A program made the translations under genes and the position numbers. Below, piece by piece: positions 49,025 through 57,655 of a stretch of 64,000 nucleotides of DNA. Source of the stretch: Planctomycetota bacterium (lineage in GTDB: Bacteria; Planctomycetota; B15-G4). Numbering within the stretch: position 1 is the first letter of the stretch; every line of letters starts with the position of its first letter. The notes under the pieces are model-generated. The model had not been told where the DNA came from. It saw nothing but the letters and a program-made list of their open reading frames with translations, and searched no databases. The DNA lies in the NCBI GenBank assembly GCA_029259745.1, contig JAJDEO010000048.1:62001-126000 (forward strand). Reading direction: 5' to 3'.

Positions 49025-50610
49025 GTTCCGACGAGCGGCAGGTGCCGCGCGAGGTCGGCATCTCGGTGTCCGGTCTCGCGGGTGTGGCGTTCGCCACCGG
49101 CGCGGCCGTGATGGTCGTGGAGTTGATGGCCGTGCGGCTCATGGCGCCGTGGTTCGGTCAGAGTCAGATCGTCTGGACGAACGTCATCGGCGTCGTGCTG
49201 CTCGCGCTTGCCGCAGGGCAGTGGGTCGGCGGGCGCTGGGCCGAAGGCTGGGCGGCGAAGAAGGACGGTGCGTCGCCGGGGTGGGCCAGCCCGGCGGTGC
49301 TGCTCACCGGCGCGGGGGCCTTCGCGATCGCCCTCCCATCGATCGTGCCGGCGATGGCCGCAGCCGTGCTGCCCGATGACCTGCGACTGACGGAGGCCTT
49401 CCCGTTCGTATCGCTCGGGTCGTTGCTCGTTGCGCTCGTCGGGATCGGTGTGCCGCTGTTCGCGCTCGGCGCTGTGACCCCGTGGCTCGTGCGTCTGTCG
49501 CGCGGCGTCACGACGGAGCCCGGCCGCGTCACGGGACGCTTGCTGGGTGCCGGGACGCTGGGGAGTTTGCTCGGGACTTTCGGCGCCACGCACATCCTGC
49601 TGACGCTCATGGGGGCCGCCGGCGCCATCCGCGCAGCCGGCCTCGTGCTCGTCGTGATCGGCGTGCTCTTGGCGCGCACGCTCGGCAAGCGTCTGCGCGG
49701 TGCGTGGGTTCTCGTCGCGGCAGCTCTGGCGACCGCAGCCTTGGCCGACGCGGCGCCGCGCACGAGCGGCGGTCGGATCCTCGAGATCGTCGAGACGCCC
49801 TACCAGTTCGCCTACGTCGACGAGGACGAGCACGGCACGCGCGCCCTGCGCATCAACGAGGCGCTCGATTCGTTCCACTCGCTGTACCGCGAGGGCGAGC
49901 TGCTCACGGGCATGTACTACGACGCCTTCCTCGCGCCGACGCTGGCGTCACCGCCGACGCCCAGCGGCACGCAGCGCGTGATGATCGTCGGCCTCGGTGG
50001 TGGCACGATGGCGCGCCAGCTACTCGAGCTCGATCCGGATCTGCAGGTGGCCGGGATCGAGATCGACGCCGAGCTCGTGCGCCTCGGTCGGCAGTACATG
50101 GCGCTGCCCGATGACGTCGATGTCGCTGCCGGGGTCGACGGCCGCTTCGGGCTCGCGGCATCCGAGGGGCCTTTCTCGGCCGTCCTCATCGATGCCTACG
50201 CCCAGCAGATCTACCTCCCGCACCACCTCTGTACGGCCGAGTTCTTCGCCCTCGTGCGCTCCAAGCTCGTCGACGGCGGACTCGCGGCGCTCAACCTCGG
50301 GGGCCTGACGCGTAGCGACCCGGTCGTGCGCGCCGTCGCCGGCACGTTCGCAAGCGAGTTCGACCACGTCACGATGGCGCGCATCCCCAACTCGCGAAAC
50401 CTGATCTGCCTGGGCTGGCGCGGAAGCGACGCCTCGCGCGGGCGGTGGGGCGACGTGCTTGCCGAGCACGGTCTCGACCAGGACGTCGGGTGGCTGACGG
50501 ACGCCACGCTGTTCGGCGACGTTCCCTCGCTCGCCGACGTCGAGATCTTGACGGACGGCTACGCGCCGGTCGAGGCTCTGGCCCACGCGAGCTGGAAGAG
50601 CGGGGGATGA
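49021..50610 (+). CDS. Fused membrane/spermidine synthase-like protein
   Basis: 529 residues from GTG 49021. Six or seven hydrophobic helices fill residues 15-235 (GVAFATGAAVMVVELMAVRL, VWTNVIGVVLLALAAGQWVG), followed by a spermidine-synthase-type Rossmann domain with VMIVGLGGGTMARQLLELDP (about 321-340), VAGIEIDAELVRLGRQYM and FSAVLIDAYAQQIYLPHHLC. The aspartates that bind putrescine and decarboxylated SAM are only partly retained, so the acceptor is uncertain. Such fusions are common in environmental bacteria and are of unknown reaction. It overlaps the next gene by ATGA. Confidence 0.87.
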   Translation: MSSDERQVPREVGISVSGLAGVAFATGAAVMVVELMAVRLMAPWFGQSQIVWTNVIGVVLLALAAGQWVGGRWAEGWAAKKDGASPGWASPAVLLTGAGAFAIALPSIVPAMAAAVLPDDLRLTEAFPFVSLGSLLVALVGIGVPLFALGAVTPWLVRLSRGVTTEPGRVTGRLLGAGTLGSLLGTFGATHILLTLMGAAGAIRAAGLVLVVIGVLLARTLGKRLRGAWVLVAAALATAALADAAPRTSGGRILEIVETPYQFAYVDEDEHGTRALRINEALDSFHSLYREGELLTGMYYDAFLAPTLASPPTPSGTQRVMIVGLGGGTMARQLLELDPDLQVAGIEIDAELVRLGRQYMALPDDVDVAAGVDGRFGLAASEGPFSAVLIDAYAQQIYLPHHLCTAEFFALVRSKLVDGGLAALNLGGLTRSDPVVRAVAGTFASEFDHVTMARIPNSRNLICLGWRGSDASRGRWGDVLAEHGLDQDVGWLTDATLFGDVPSLADVEILTDGYAPVEALAHASWKSGG

Positions 50611-51101
50611 CGAGGCACGCGAAGGTCATCGCTTGTGTGACGTCGGCGCTGCTCGCGCTCGCGTGCTGGGCACCGGGCGCTGCGGCGAACGAGCGTGTCG
50701 CCGAGGCGCTCGAGTCGGCGCGGATCGCGACTCGGCGCGGCGACGTGGCCGGCGCCGAGGCGCTGCTCGACGGTATCCGGTTGGCTGATGCCACGCCGCA
50801 CCAACGGGCGTTCCTCGAGCTCTACCGCGGCAACGTCGACTTCATGCTGCATCAGCTCGGCGAGGCGCGCGCGCATTTCGTCGCGGCGCGCGATGTCTTC
50901 ACGTCCCTCGAGGCCGCCACCCCCGGCTCCGTGACGCACGCCCTCGATGTCACCGCGAAGAACGTCGAGCTCGCGGACGCGGAGTTGGTGCGCGCCGAGC
51001 GGCTCGCCGGTCGGGTCGGCACGCTGCGCACGTGGATCCTCGGCCTCATGACGGCCGCAGTGCTCGGAGTGGGTGTCCTGGCGCGCCGCGCGCGGCTGTA
51101 G
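50607..51101 (+). CDS. Small TPR-like protein with C-terminal membrane helix
   Basis: 164 residues, ATGA overlap. Signal-like start (KVIACVTSALLALACWAPGA), TPR-like helices (RVAEALESARIATRRGDVAG, HQRAFLELYRGNVDFMLHQL) and a C-terminal anchor (TLRTWILGLMTAAVLGVGVL) followed by RRARL. It therefore may be held in the membrane by its tail with the repeats in the periplasm. Function unknown. It ends the operon purM-TPR-hydrolase-spermidine synthase-TPR if transcription runs through. Confidence 0.7.
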   Translation: MTRHAKVIACVTSALLALACWAPGAAANERVAEALESARIATRRGDVAGAEALLDGIRLADATPHQRAFLELYRGNVDFMLHQLGEARAHFVAARDVFTSLEAATPGSVTHALDVTAKNVELADAELVRAERLAGRVGTLRTWILGLMTAAVLGVGVLARRARL

Positions 51102-51721
51102 CGCGCTGCCGGTGAAGGGCTCCGTTGCGCGCGAGTCTTCCGGGCAGTCGAGCACCGTCTGCTCGGGACGCAGGAGCGCGGGGTGATTCCGTCGCGCACG
51201 AGTGGCGTGTCGGTCGCGCTGCGCTCCTGGATCAGGCAACGTCCGCAGGGACCGCAGGTCTCGTGCCGGCCGGCGAAAACTGACGGCACGGTTCGATGCC
51301 GCGAGCGGTTGAAGGTGCGCCCGCGATCTCGAAGGCTCGGTGCCCGGTGGGGAACACCGAGCCGGTCGTCTGTCGTTCGAGACGGATCCACCCGACGCGT
51401 CGAGTCGACGGGCGCGGGGCTCGCGCGCGCCGCTGACCGTCTGCGCCGTCTCGCAGCCGTCCGCCGCCGGCGCTGCCGTGCCCGCCTCCGACACGACGTC
51501 CGAGGAGCGCGCGCCGCGAAGCTGTCAGAACGACCGACACTGCCTGCAATCTTGGCGCATGGCATCCGGAAGCTCGCGGTTCGGACGGGACTCGGGGGCT
51601 GCGTCGTGCTTGGCACAGTCGTTGCTGACTGCTCACTGAACCCGATTCGCCCGCGCCTCGGCGTCGCTGTGTCGGCTCTTCGAGGCCCGTGGGCGTCTCA
51701 CATCCCCGATGGAGACAAGCC
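51102..51721. other. Intergenic region before hsp20, with hairpins and a sigma-54 promoter
   Basis: 620 bases without a convincing gene. GGCTCGGTG (51334-51342) and CACCGAGCC (51355-51363) form a perfect 9-bp stem; outward, TCTCGAA pairs with TTCGAGA. A short GTTGAAGG (51309-51316) resembles the ends of the palindromes at 14915 and 15113. A sigma-54 promoter lies at 51610-51626. The rest shows no recognisable signal and may be a decayed gene. Confidence 0.5.
51610..51626 (+). promoter_or_regulatory. Sigma-54 (RpoN) promoter for hsp20
   Basis: TTGGCACAGTCGTTGCT holds the -24 element TTGGCAC and the -12 element TTGCT at the exact spacing required (GG to GC 10 bases apart). The only departure from the consensus TTGGCACG-N4-TTGCT is one base after CAC. 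The hsp20 start lies 96 bases downstream. RpoN promoters need an enhancer-binding activator; none is encoded nearby. Confidence 0.72.
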
Positions 51722-52384
51722 ATGCAGATCACACGTGACCAGGTCCTGTGCGCTCTCCTCGCCGTTCTCACGGTCGGCGTCGGCGTGCAGGCGTACTCGA
51801 TCATGGAGCTGCGCGAGCAGCTCGGCCAACTCGATGGTGAGCGCGCGGTGCACACCGCGGACGCGACGACCGCCGCGCCCCTCGACGTCACGCCGACGCG
51901 TCCCGCAACGCCGGACACGGATCCACTCGCCGCCGCGCCGCCGCCCATGCCCGTCGACCCGTACGACGACTTCGCACGCATGGACGCCCACATGGACCGC
52001 CTCTTCGATGGCTTCATGCAGCGCTTCGACACGCGGGGCGCCGGTCCAGCTTTCCTCGACCCGGACACACTCTTCGGTCGCGCGTCGGCCTTCGGGCCGC
52101 GCCTCGACTTCCAGGATCGCGGTGATCACTACGAGGTGCTCGTCGACATTCCCGGGACGAATGAAGCCGAGCTGAAAGTCGAGGCCGATGACGAGCGACT
52201 CGTCATCGAGGGCTCACGATCGACGGAAACCGAAGCGCAGGAGCCGGGCAGCTTCGTGCGACGCGAACGTCACGTCGGTCACTTCAAGCGCCAGCTCTGG
52301 ATGCCGTCCGACGCCGACCCGGCGTTGCTCGACACGGAGTACGACGACGGCGTGCTGCGCATCCGCGTCGGCAAGCGCGGTTGA
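51722..52384 (+). CDS. Membrane-anchored small heat shock protein (Hsp20/alpha-crystallin)
   Basis: 220 residues from ATG 51722, with GGAG 8 bases upstream. An N-terminal helix (residues 6-26: DQVLCALLAVLTVGVGVQAY) is followed by MELREQLGQLDGE, a likely short coiled coil, a proline-rich linker (about 47-80) and a region with MDRLFDGFMQRFD. The alpha-crystallin domain occupies about 120-220: RLDFQDRGDHYEVLVDIPGT, DDERLVIEGSRSTE, RRERHVGHFKRQLWMPSDAD and YDDGVLRIRVGK. Hsp20 proteins hold unfolding proteins. The N-terminal helix implies a periplasmic or membrane-facing version. The C-terminal IxI motif is weak (IRV). Confidence 0.88.
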   Translation: MQITRDQVLCALLAVLTVGVGVQAYSIMELREQLGQLDGERAVHTADATTAAPLDVTPTRPATPDTDPLAAAPPPMPVDPYDDFARMDAHMDRLFDGFMQRFDTRGAGPAFLDPDTLFGRASAFGPRLDFQDRGDHYEVLVDIPGTNEAELKVEADDERLVIEGSRSTETEAQEPGSFVRRERHVGHFKRQLWMPSDADPALLDTEYDDGVLRIRVGKRG

Positions 52385-52452
52385 CGCAACGCGCAGCGGC
52401 GCACGTCCGTTGCGCGACATCGCGCGTGCGGAGCGTGCGCCGCGCGCGCCGT

Positions 52453-52929
52453 TCAGTCCGAGCTGATGAAGGCGACACGTCCGGTGGCTTGGTAGACGAC
52501 CGCGGTCCGACCGTCGCCGAGTCCGATCACGACGACGGCATCCTCCGAGATGCTCTGACCACAGTCTGTCGACACGCCGTCCTCGGTGATCACGCGGACG
52601 AAGCGCTCTTCCGCGACGTGGACGTTGTCGCGTTCACTGTTGGTGTAGCGAAAGCCCCACGTCGGACGGCGCTCGTCGGGGATGAGCACGTGCACGCCCA
52701 ACCCCACGGGAACGACACTGCCGTGGATGAGCGTGAACTGCAGCCCGAGGTCTTTGCGCATGTCATGCCACGCGCGAAGGAAGTCGGCGTCGTTCTCGAG
52801 GCCGACGATGTCCGACAGGCGCGAGCGCAGCTCGGCCGTCTCAGACGACGCCGCAAGCGCCTCGTCATCCGCTGGAGCGAACGACGTCGTGATGATTGCG
52901 AGGGCTGCCGCGAGAATGGCGTGACGCAT
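52453..52929 (-). CDS. Secreted protein of unknown function, 158 residues
   Basis: ATG 52929 follows GGGAG by 9 bases. Signal peptide RHAILAAALAIITTSFAPAD. The mature part is helical (ELRSRLSDIVGLENDADFLR) then beta-rich (GSVVPVGLGVHVLIPDERRP, SISEDAVVVIGLGDGRTAVV) and ends in GRVAFISSD. No family recognised. The longer open frame to 52995 has no signal peptide. It lies downstream of the HEAT gene on the same strand but beyond a strong terminator, so it needs its own promoter. Confidence 0.65.
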   Translation of the reverse strand: MRHAILAAALAIITTSFAPADDEALAASSETAELRSRLSDIVGLENDADFLRAWHDMRKDLGLQFTLIHGSVVPVGLGVHVLIPDERRPTWGFRYTNSERDNVHVAEERFVRVITEDGVSTDCGQSISEDAVVVIGLGDGRTAVVYQATGRVAFISSD

Positions 52930-52995
52930 GCCGTGGGTCTCCCGATGGGGGTGAGGATGGATGACCGACCTTTCACCCACGACACCGTAGCCCAC

Positions 52996-53034
52996 GAAAA
53001 AACCCGGGGGTGCCGACGTGTCGGCACCCCCGGG
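52996..53034 (-). terminator. Strong intrinsic terminator of the HEAT-repeat gene
   Basis: CCCGGGGGTGCCGAC and GTCGGCACCCCCGGG (53003-53034) form a perfect 15-bp stem with a 2-base centre. Read on the minus strand it is followed by TTTTTT (53002-52997). It lies about 55 bases past the stop of the HEAT gene. Confidence 0.95.
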
Positions 53035-53088
53035 CTCTTGCTCTGACTCGGTGGCTCGCTCTCGCAGAGAAAGAGAGCCGTCGCGAGA

Positions 53089-55038
53089 TCAGAGGATGTC
53101 GAGGATCTCGTCGATCGCCGGGATACGAGCGCGATAGTTGTTGTCCTCGGAGATCATCGCGTTGAACGGCAGGTCACTACGCTCCGCGACGATGCCGACG
53201 GCAACGGCGGCGAAGGCGCGCGTGATGTCGTTCTTGCGGCCGTCCTTGGCGATCTCGAGCAGCGAACCGATCGCGCTCTGGTCACCGATCAGGCCCAGCG
53301 CCTTGGCGACAGCGGAGCTGACACCGAGCGTCGTGGCCGTCTCGAGCGACGAGATGAGCACCTGGATGGCGTCTTCGTCACTCATGAGACCGAGCGAGGT
53401 CGCAACCTGCAGACGGAACGTCGGCGGGATGTTCTTGTTCTGCACGATGCCACGGAGATCGTTGGCTGCATCCGTGTGACCGATCAGACCGAGCGCGATC
53501 GCCGCGTAGCCGCGGAAGTCGTTGTCGTTCGAGTCGAGGAAGTCACGGTGGATGTCCGGCGCCATCTCGCGGCTCTTGAGCAGGCCGAGAGCGACGGCGA
53601 AGCCAGCCTTGTAGGACGGGTTCGACTCGTCCTTGTAAGCCTTCTTGAGGCGGTTGATCGTCTCGATCTCGGCCTCGCTGCCTTCGAACTCTTCGCCACG
53701 GGCGTAGAGCGCGCCGGCGAGACCGGCCCACGGGGCGTTGGTCTTGCGGCTCGGCTTCGTGATCTCGTTGTGGAGGAACTTGGCGACCTTCTCGTGAGCT
53801 TCGGCGTGTGCCGCAGGCTCGGTGTCACGGCTGGCGATCTTGCCGAGCGAGATGAGCGCGAAGTGACGCGTCTGGGCATCCTTGCCTTCTGCGACGAAGT
53901 CGATGAGTGCATCGACGACATCCATGTTGCTCATGTTCGAGAGGCGACCCAGGGCGATCGCGCACGACTGACGCACGTAGTTGTCCGTGTCGCGGTCCGT
54001 GAACGACTCGAGGATCGGCTCGACACCGATGGCCATCGAGCTGTTGCGCATCTTCGCGAGCGACGTCGGGATGTAGCTCTGGATGACGGCGTCGAGACGA
54101 CGGTCCTGGAGCTTCGTGACGAGGAACTCATGCGCCTCCGTGACGCCTTCGTTGTCCATCAGACCCAGGGCGACGATCGCGCAGACCTTCGTGTCGCGCT
54201 CGGAGTCAGGAAGCTTCTCGATGACATCCATCAGCGCCTTGACCGAACGAGCATCGTTGACGAGGCCCAGGCCGAGCGCACCGAAGGCGCGCACGAGCTG
54301 CGGAACTTCGCCGCCGCCGATGACCTTGCGGCCAGCCTGGCTGTCCGTCATGAGGCCCGTGAGCGTGTCGACGGCATCGGCACTCTCGAGAACGCCGAGC
54401 GAGATGGCCGCCGACGTCTGCACCGAGAGCTCAGCGTGCTTCATGAGCGGCATGGCGAGGTCGAGGACCTCGGCCTGACCGGCTTCCGGCACGGAGCGAG
54501 CAAGCGCGAGGATCGACGAGTCGATGATGTCGCGGTTGTCTTCGGTGCGGAGGAGGTTCGAGAGTGCGGGCAGCACCTCGTTCATGATCTGGTCTTCGGT
54601 CGGACGACGCGACGACGCGCCACCGGACTTACGACCACGACCCGAGAGGGCACCGAGCGAACCTGACGCCGAGTTGTTGTCGACGAGGCGCTCCTTCAGG
54701 CCCAGGTAGCGGTCCTTGTTGTTTTCCCACCAGAACTCCCAAGCCTCGTAGTTGGGGCCGAAGTCCTGCTGCGCGCCACCCGTGGTGGCCTTACGACCGG
54801 ACTGGCCGCGCACCGCGCGTCCGCCCGTGCCGCTGCCGGGGAGACCTGCTCCACCGGAGGCCGGAGCGCCGGGGCCGGGCGCAGCCGCGCCGCCGGGGTT
54901 CGTCGGGGGGGCCGCGACACCGCTGTTGCCGGCGCCGCCAGCGCCAGCATCACCGCTGCCCTTGAACTGCCCGCCATGCGAGAAGGCGGGCGACGCGCAC
55001 AGCGCGACAAGCGCGGCGCTGAGGAGGATCTTTCGCAT
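53089..55038 (-). CDS. Secreted HEAT-repeat protein
   Basis: 649 residues from ATG 55038 with GAGG 9 bases upstream. Signal peptide RKILLSAALVALCASPAFS, then a Gly/Pro/Ala-rich linker (about 22-85), the motif YEAWEFWWENNKDRYLGLKE (about 95-114), which I recall from planctomycete HEAT proteins, and a solenoid of about 14 repeats to the end (SSILALARSVPEAGQAEVLD, AAISLGVLESADAVDTL, QSCAIALGRLSNMSNMDVVD, AAIALGLIGHTDAANDLRGI). It likely acts as an extracytoplasmic binding scaffold. Its own terminator and long upstream region suggest a single-gene unit with high expression. Confidence 0.85.
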   Translation of the reverse strand: MRKILLSAALVALCASPAFSHGGQFKGSGDAGAGGAGNSGVAAPPTNPGGAAAPGPGAPASGGAGLPGSGTGGRAVRGQSGRKATTGGAQQDFGPNYEAWEFWWENNKDRYLGLKERLVDNNSASGSLGALSGRGRKSGGASSRRPTEDQIMNEVLPALSNLLRTEDNRDIIDSSILALARSVPEAGQAEVLDLAMPLMKHAELSVQTSAAISLGVLESADAVDTLTGLMTDSQAGRKVIGGGEVPQLVRAFGALGLGLVNDARSVKALMDVIEKLPDSERDTKVCAIVALGLMDNEGVTEAHEFLVTKLQDRRLDAVIQSYIPTSLAKMRNSSMAIGVEPILESFTDRDTDNYVRQSCAIALGRLSNMSNMDVVDALIDFVAEGKDAQTRHFALISLGKIASRDTEPAAHAEAHEKVAKFLHNEITKPSRKTNAPWAGLAGALYARGEEFEGSEAEIETINRLKKAYKDESNPSYKAGFAVALGLLKSREMAPDIHRDFLDSNDNDFRGYAAIALGLIGHTDAANDLRGIVQNKNIPPTFRLQVATSLGLMSDEDAIQVLISSLETATTLGVSSAVAKALGLIGDQSAIGSLLEIAKDGRKNDITRAFAAVAVGIVAERSDLPFNAMISEDNNYRARIPAIDEILDIL

Positions 55039-55371
55039 CGATGAGACCTCGAGCTGAGAGATGCAGAAGGGGTACTCGGGGACTTCGACACCCGACCGCC
55101 GCTTCCAGGGATATTGGGTTGTTTATCTCACCACTTCGGTGAGTGCGCAGCAACGCTACGAAGGGCTCAAACGACGAAAACACTCGGCCTGGACGCACTT
55201 TTTGGCCGATTATTCGCCGTTTCCGCGAGCGCCCAGCGGCCACGAATGGTTGCGGTGGAGATGCTCGCAAATGACGCGAAGCAGAGCCCAGGCGTCTGCG
55301 CCCAGGCCCCGCCTCGCTTGTCATACCTGCCTCGACTCCGAAAAGGAGCCGAGGCCGTCGCCTCCGACCTG
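55039..55371. other. Intergenic region upstream of the HEAT-repeat gene
   Basis: 333 bases between two minus-strand genes. A hairpin GCCTCGGCTCC / GGAGTCGAGGC with a short T-rich loop (about 55335-55361) lies just past the stop of the 78-residue gene and may weakly end its message; no T-tract follows. The part nearest the HEAT start must contain its promoter; it is less GC-rich than the surroundings (AACCCAATAT on the minus strand), but I cannot fix the boxes. Confidence 0.4.
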
Positions 55372-55608
55372 TCAGTTCAGACCGACGTTGCGCGGATCGG
55401 AGACCTTCTTGACGGACCGTATGTCTTGGATGTCGAAATCGAACCGCGTTTCGTCGATCGCATTGACCACGGTGCCCGTGCGGCGGATGGGGTTACGAAT
55501 CACGTTTCCCTCGAGCTGCCGCCCATCGACGAGCAGGACTTGGACCCACTCGACCTTCTGAGCCGACTCCTCGAAGGCGACGGCTGCTGACTTCTCTTTA
55601 CGCACCAT
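55372..55608 (-). CDS. Small beta-barrel protein, possibly Sm-like
   Basis: 78 residues; ATG 55608 with a strong GGGAGGGAG just upstream. The sequence VEWVQVLLVDGRQLEGNVIR and TVVNAIDETRFDFDIQDIRS predicts a compact five-strand barrel. The order, a strand with LLxDGRxLxG then an IDxxRFxFDIxDI strand, recalls Sm/Hfq or SH3-like folds, but the Hfq signature is not present. RNA binding is therefore only a suggestion. A short 51-residue frame ends directly before its start (TAAATG). Confidence 0.65.
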   Translation of the reverse strand: MVRKEKSAAVAFEESAQKVEWVQVLLVDGRQLEGNVIRNPIRRTGTVVNAIDETRFDFDIQDIRSVKKVSDPRNVGLN

Positions 55609-55764
55609 TTAAGAACTCCCTCCCGGCATTGCGGGCGCATCGAAGAGGTCGCGGTCCGCCATAGACCACAACATCTTCCTCATGACTGAGGCCCTCAACG
55701 CCATATGTCGCGCGTGTACGAAAACTTCATCTAGCGTTCTGACGTATTTCTCGAAATTAGTCAC
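55609..55764 (-). CDS. Possible 51-residue protein upstream of the barrel gene
   Basis: From GTG 55764 the frame reads TNFEKYVRTLDEVFVHARHM, then ALRASVMRKMLWSMADRDLF, ending GGSS-TAA directly against the next ATG. The codons are less GC-rich than the surroundings. The sequence looks natural (amphipathic helices), and the adjacency suggests translational coupling, but no ribosome site precedes the GTG. It may be a real small gene of foreign base composition or chance. Confidence 0.35.
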   Translation of the reverse strand: MTNFEKYVRTLDEVFVHARHMALRASVMRKMLWSMADRDLFDAPAMPGGSS

Positions 55765-55828
55765 GAGAAAAGGGCTGATTCGCCTCGTTTTTTTGATAGA
55801 GGCCGCGAATTCGTACACCGAACAGGTG

Positions 55829-56296
55829 TTACGCGCCCGCCTCTGGCGCGGGGTCTCGTCGCAAGACGAGATACCAGTGGCCCGACATGACAACCTTGCC
55901 GTGCTGGTTGCGCAGCTTGGTTTCGAAGCGGACGCGGCCGCGGGTGGGGCGCGGGCGCTCATCGAGCTCGTCGACCTCGAGAGTCAGGGTCAGATCGTCA
56001 TCGGGGAAGACCGGACGGTCGTAGGAGGCCTCGAGCGATCGGAAGGCGAGCACGGTCGTCTCGAAGGCGCCGGTGTCGTGGGCCAGGCCCGTGGCGATCG
56101 CCAGGGACAGGGCGCCATGGGCCACGAGCCCACCGAGCGGGGTGGCGGCGGCGTACTCGGCATCCGTGTGGAGGGCGGTGAAGTCGCCCGAGATGCGCGC
56201 GAAGGTGGCGATGTCGTCGAGCGTGACCCGGCGCGGGCCGGCCTCGAAGGTCTGGCCGAGACTCAGGGCATCGTACGTGTAGGAGCGGTCAGACAT
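55829..56296 (-). CDS. MaoC-like hot-dog fold hydratase
   Basis: 155 residues from ATG 56296. The family is shown by FARISGDFTALHTDAEYAAA (active-site Asp/His at about 39-44) and PLGGLVAHGALSLAIATGLA, and by the strands TVLAFRSLEASYDRPVFPD and DLTLTLEVDELDERPRPTRG. These enzymes hydrate enoyl-CoA or act on related thioesters. Which pathway is served is not evident. It is divergent from the inositol-phosphate synthase gene with 150 bases between starts. Confidence 0.9.
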   Translation of the reverse strand: MSDRSYTYDALSLGQTFEAGPRRVTLDDIATFARISGDFTALHTDAEYAAATPLGGLVAHGALSLAIATGLAHDTGAFETTVLAFRSLEASYDRPVFPDDDLTLTLEVDELDERPRPTRGRVRFETKLRNQHGKVVMSGHWYLVLRRDPAPEAGA

Positions 56297-56446
56297 CGCG
56301 ACCCTCGGTCGGGGGCATCGGCGGCAGAAGGCGTGGGTTGGGATTTTGCCGATCCATCGGCGTAGAATCCGCCCCCTTCATGAACTCTCCCCTGCGGCGC
56401 GCCGATTCGGAGCGCCTGCGTCCCCCTGTCTAGAAGGTCGACATTC

Positions 56447-57655
56447 GTGAGCGAGCCCATCGGAGTTTGGACGATCGGAGCCCAGGGTGGGATCGGGACG
56501 ACAATGGTCGTCGGCGCCCGCGCCATGGCCCAGGGACTCGTCCCGGACACCGGACTCGTGACGAGTCGCGAGGAGTTCGCTCCGCTCGAGCTGGTCGAGG
56601 TCGAGGATCTCGTCTTCGGCGGGCACGAAGTGCGCATGACGAACTACTACGAGTCGGCCAAGCAGATCTACAAGGCCAGTCGCTCGATCGATCTCGAGGT
56701 CATCGAGGCCGTGAAGGAAGACCTGCTCGACATCTCCGAGGCGCTCAAGCCCGGCACCGTCGTCAACGGCGGCGAGGCGATTTTCGACGTTGCGACGAAC
56801 CCCGTCACGCACATCGACGACGGCCTGCGTTCGATCGTCCAACGCATCCAGTCCGACATCCGCGCCTTCCGCGCCCGCGAAGCGATCGACACGGTTGTCG
56901 TCGTCAACCTCGCCTCGACGGAGCCCGACCTCGACAGTGTCACCGACATCGAGACCATCGAGGAGTTCGAGGCGCTGCTCGACAGCAACGACAGCTCGAA
57001 GATCCGCCCGTCGATGCTCTATGCCTACGCGGCGTTCCACGAAGGCTGCGGGTACATCAACTTCACGCCGAGCCAGGCCGCGCTGTCGCCGATCATGTGC
57101 AAGATCGCCGAGGCGTGCGGTGTGCCCTACATGGGATCGGACGGGAAAACCGGCGAGACGCTCGTGAAGTCGGCGCTCGCGCCGATGTTCAAGTACCGCA
57201 ACCTCAAGGTGCTGTCGTGGCAGGGCTACAACATGCTCGGCGACCGCGACGGCAAGGTGCTGAGTCACCCCGAGAATCTCGCGAGCAAGGTGCGCTCGAA
57301 AGACTCAGTGATCCCGAGCATCCTCGGTTACGACGTCCACACGCACGTCGGCATCGACTACGTCGAGTCGCTCGACGACATGAAGACGGCCTGGGACTTC
57401 ATCCATTTCGAGGGCTTCCTCGGTCACAAGATGACGATGTCGTTCACGTGGCAGGGGTGCGACTCGATCCTCGCTGCGCCGCTCGTGCTCGACATGGTGC
57501 GACTGACGGAGTTGGCGATGAGGCGCGGAGAGAAGGGGCCGATGACGCAGCTTGCGCCGTACTTCAAGTCGCCGATCGGTGCGACCGAGCACGACCTGCA
57601 CAGCCAGTTCCACGGCATGATGGACTACTTCAAGAAGGCGGGCGTCGACGGCTGA
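56447..57655 (+). CDS. ino1: Myo-inositol-1-phosphate synthase
   Basis: 402 residues from GTG 56447. It converts glucose 6-phosphate to inositol 3-phosphate with NAD. Seen: VWTIGAQGGIGTTMVVGARA at the start, FGGHEVRMTNYYESAKQIYK, FTPSQAALSPIMCKIAEACG, MGSDGKTGETLVKSALAPMF (GKTGET, the active-site loop), and WQGYNMLGDRDG. The product could become inositol lipids or soluble inositols; such lipids are unusual in this group. A -10 TAGAAT (about 56371-56376) lies in the leader. Confidence 0.93.
   Translation: MSEPIGVWTIGAQGGIGTTMVVGARAMAQGLVPDTGLVTSREEFAPLELVEVEDLVFGGHEVRMTNYYESAKQIYKASRSIDLEVIEAVKEDLLDISEALKPGTVVNGGEAIFDVATNPVTHIDDGLRSIVQRIQSDIRAFRAREAIDTVVVVNLASTEPDLDSVTDIETIEEFEALLDSNDSSKIRPSMLYAYAAFHEGCGYINFTPSQAALSPIMCKIAEACGVPYMGSDGKTGETLVKSALAPMFKYRNLKVLSWQGYNMLGDRDGKVLSHPENLASKVRSKDSVIPSILGYDVHTHVGIDYVESLDDMKTAWDFIHFEGFLGHKMTMSFTWQGCDSILAAPLVLDMVRLTELAMRRGEKGPMTQLAPYFKSPIGATEHDLHSQFHGMMDYFKKAGVDG

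Noticed and set aside
55114..55590. A 158-codon plus-strand frame over the small barrel gene
   Set aside because: It is antisense to the 78-residue gene, which has a strong ribosome site, and covers its terminator-like hairpin.
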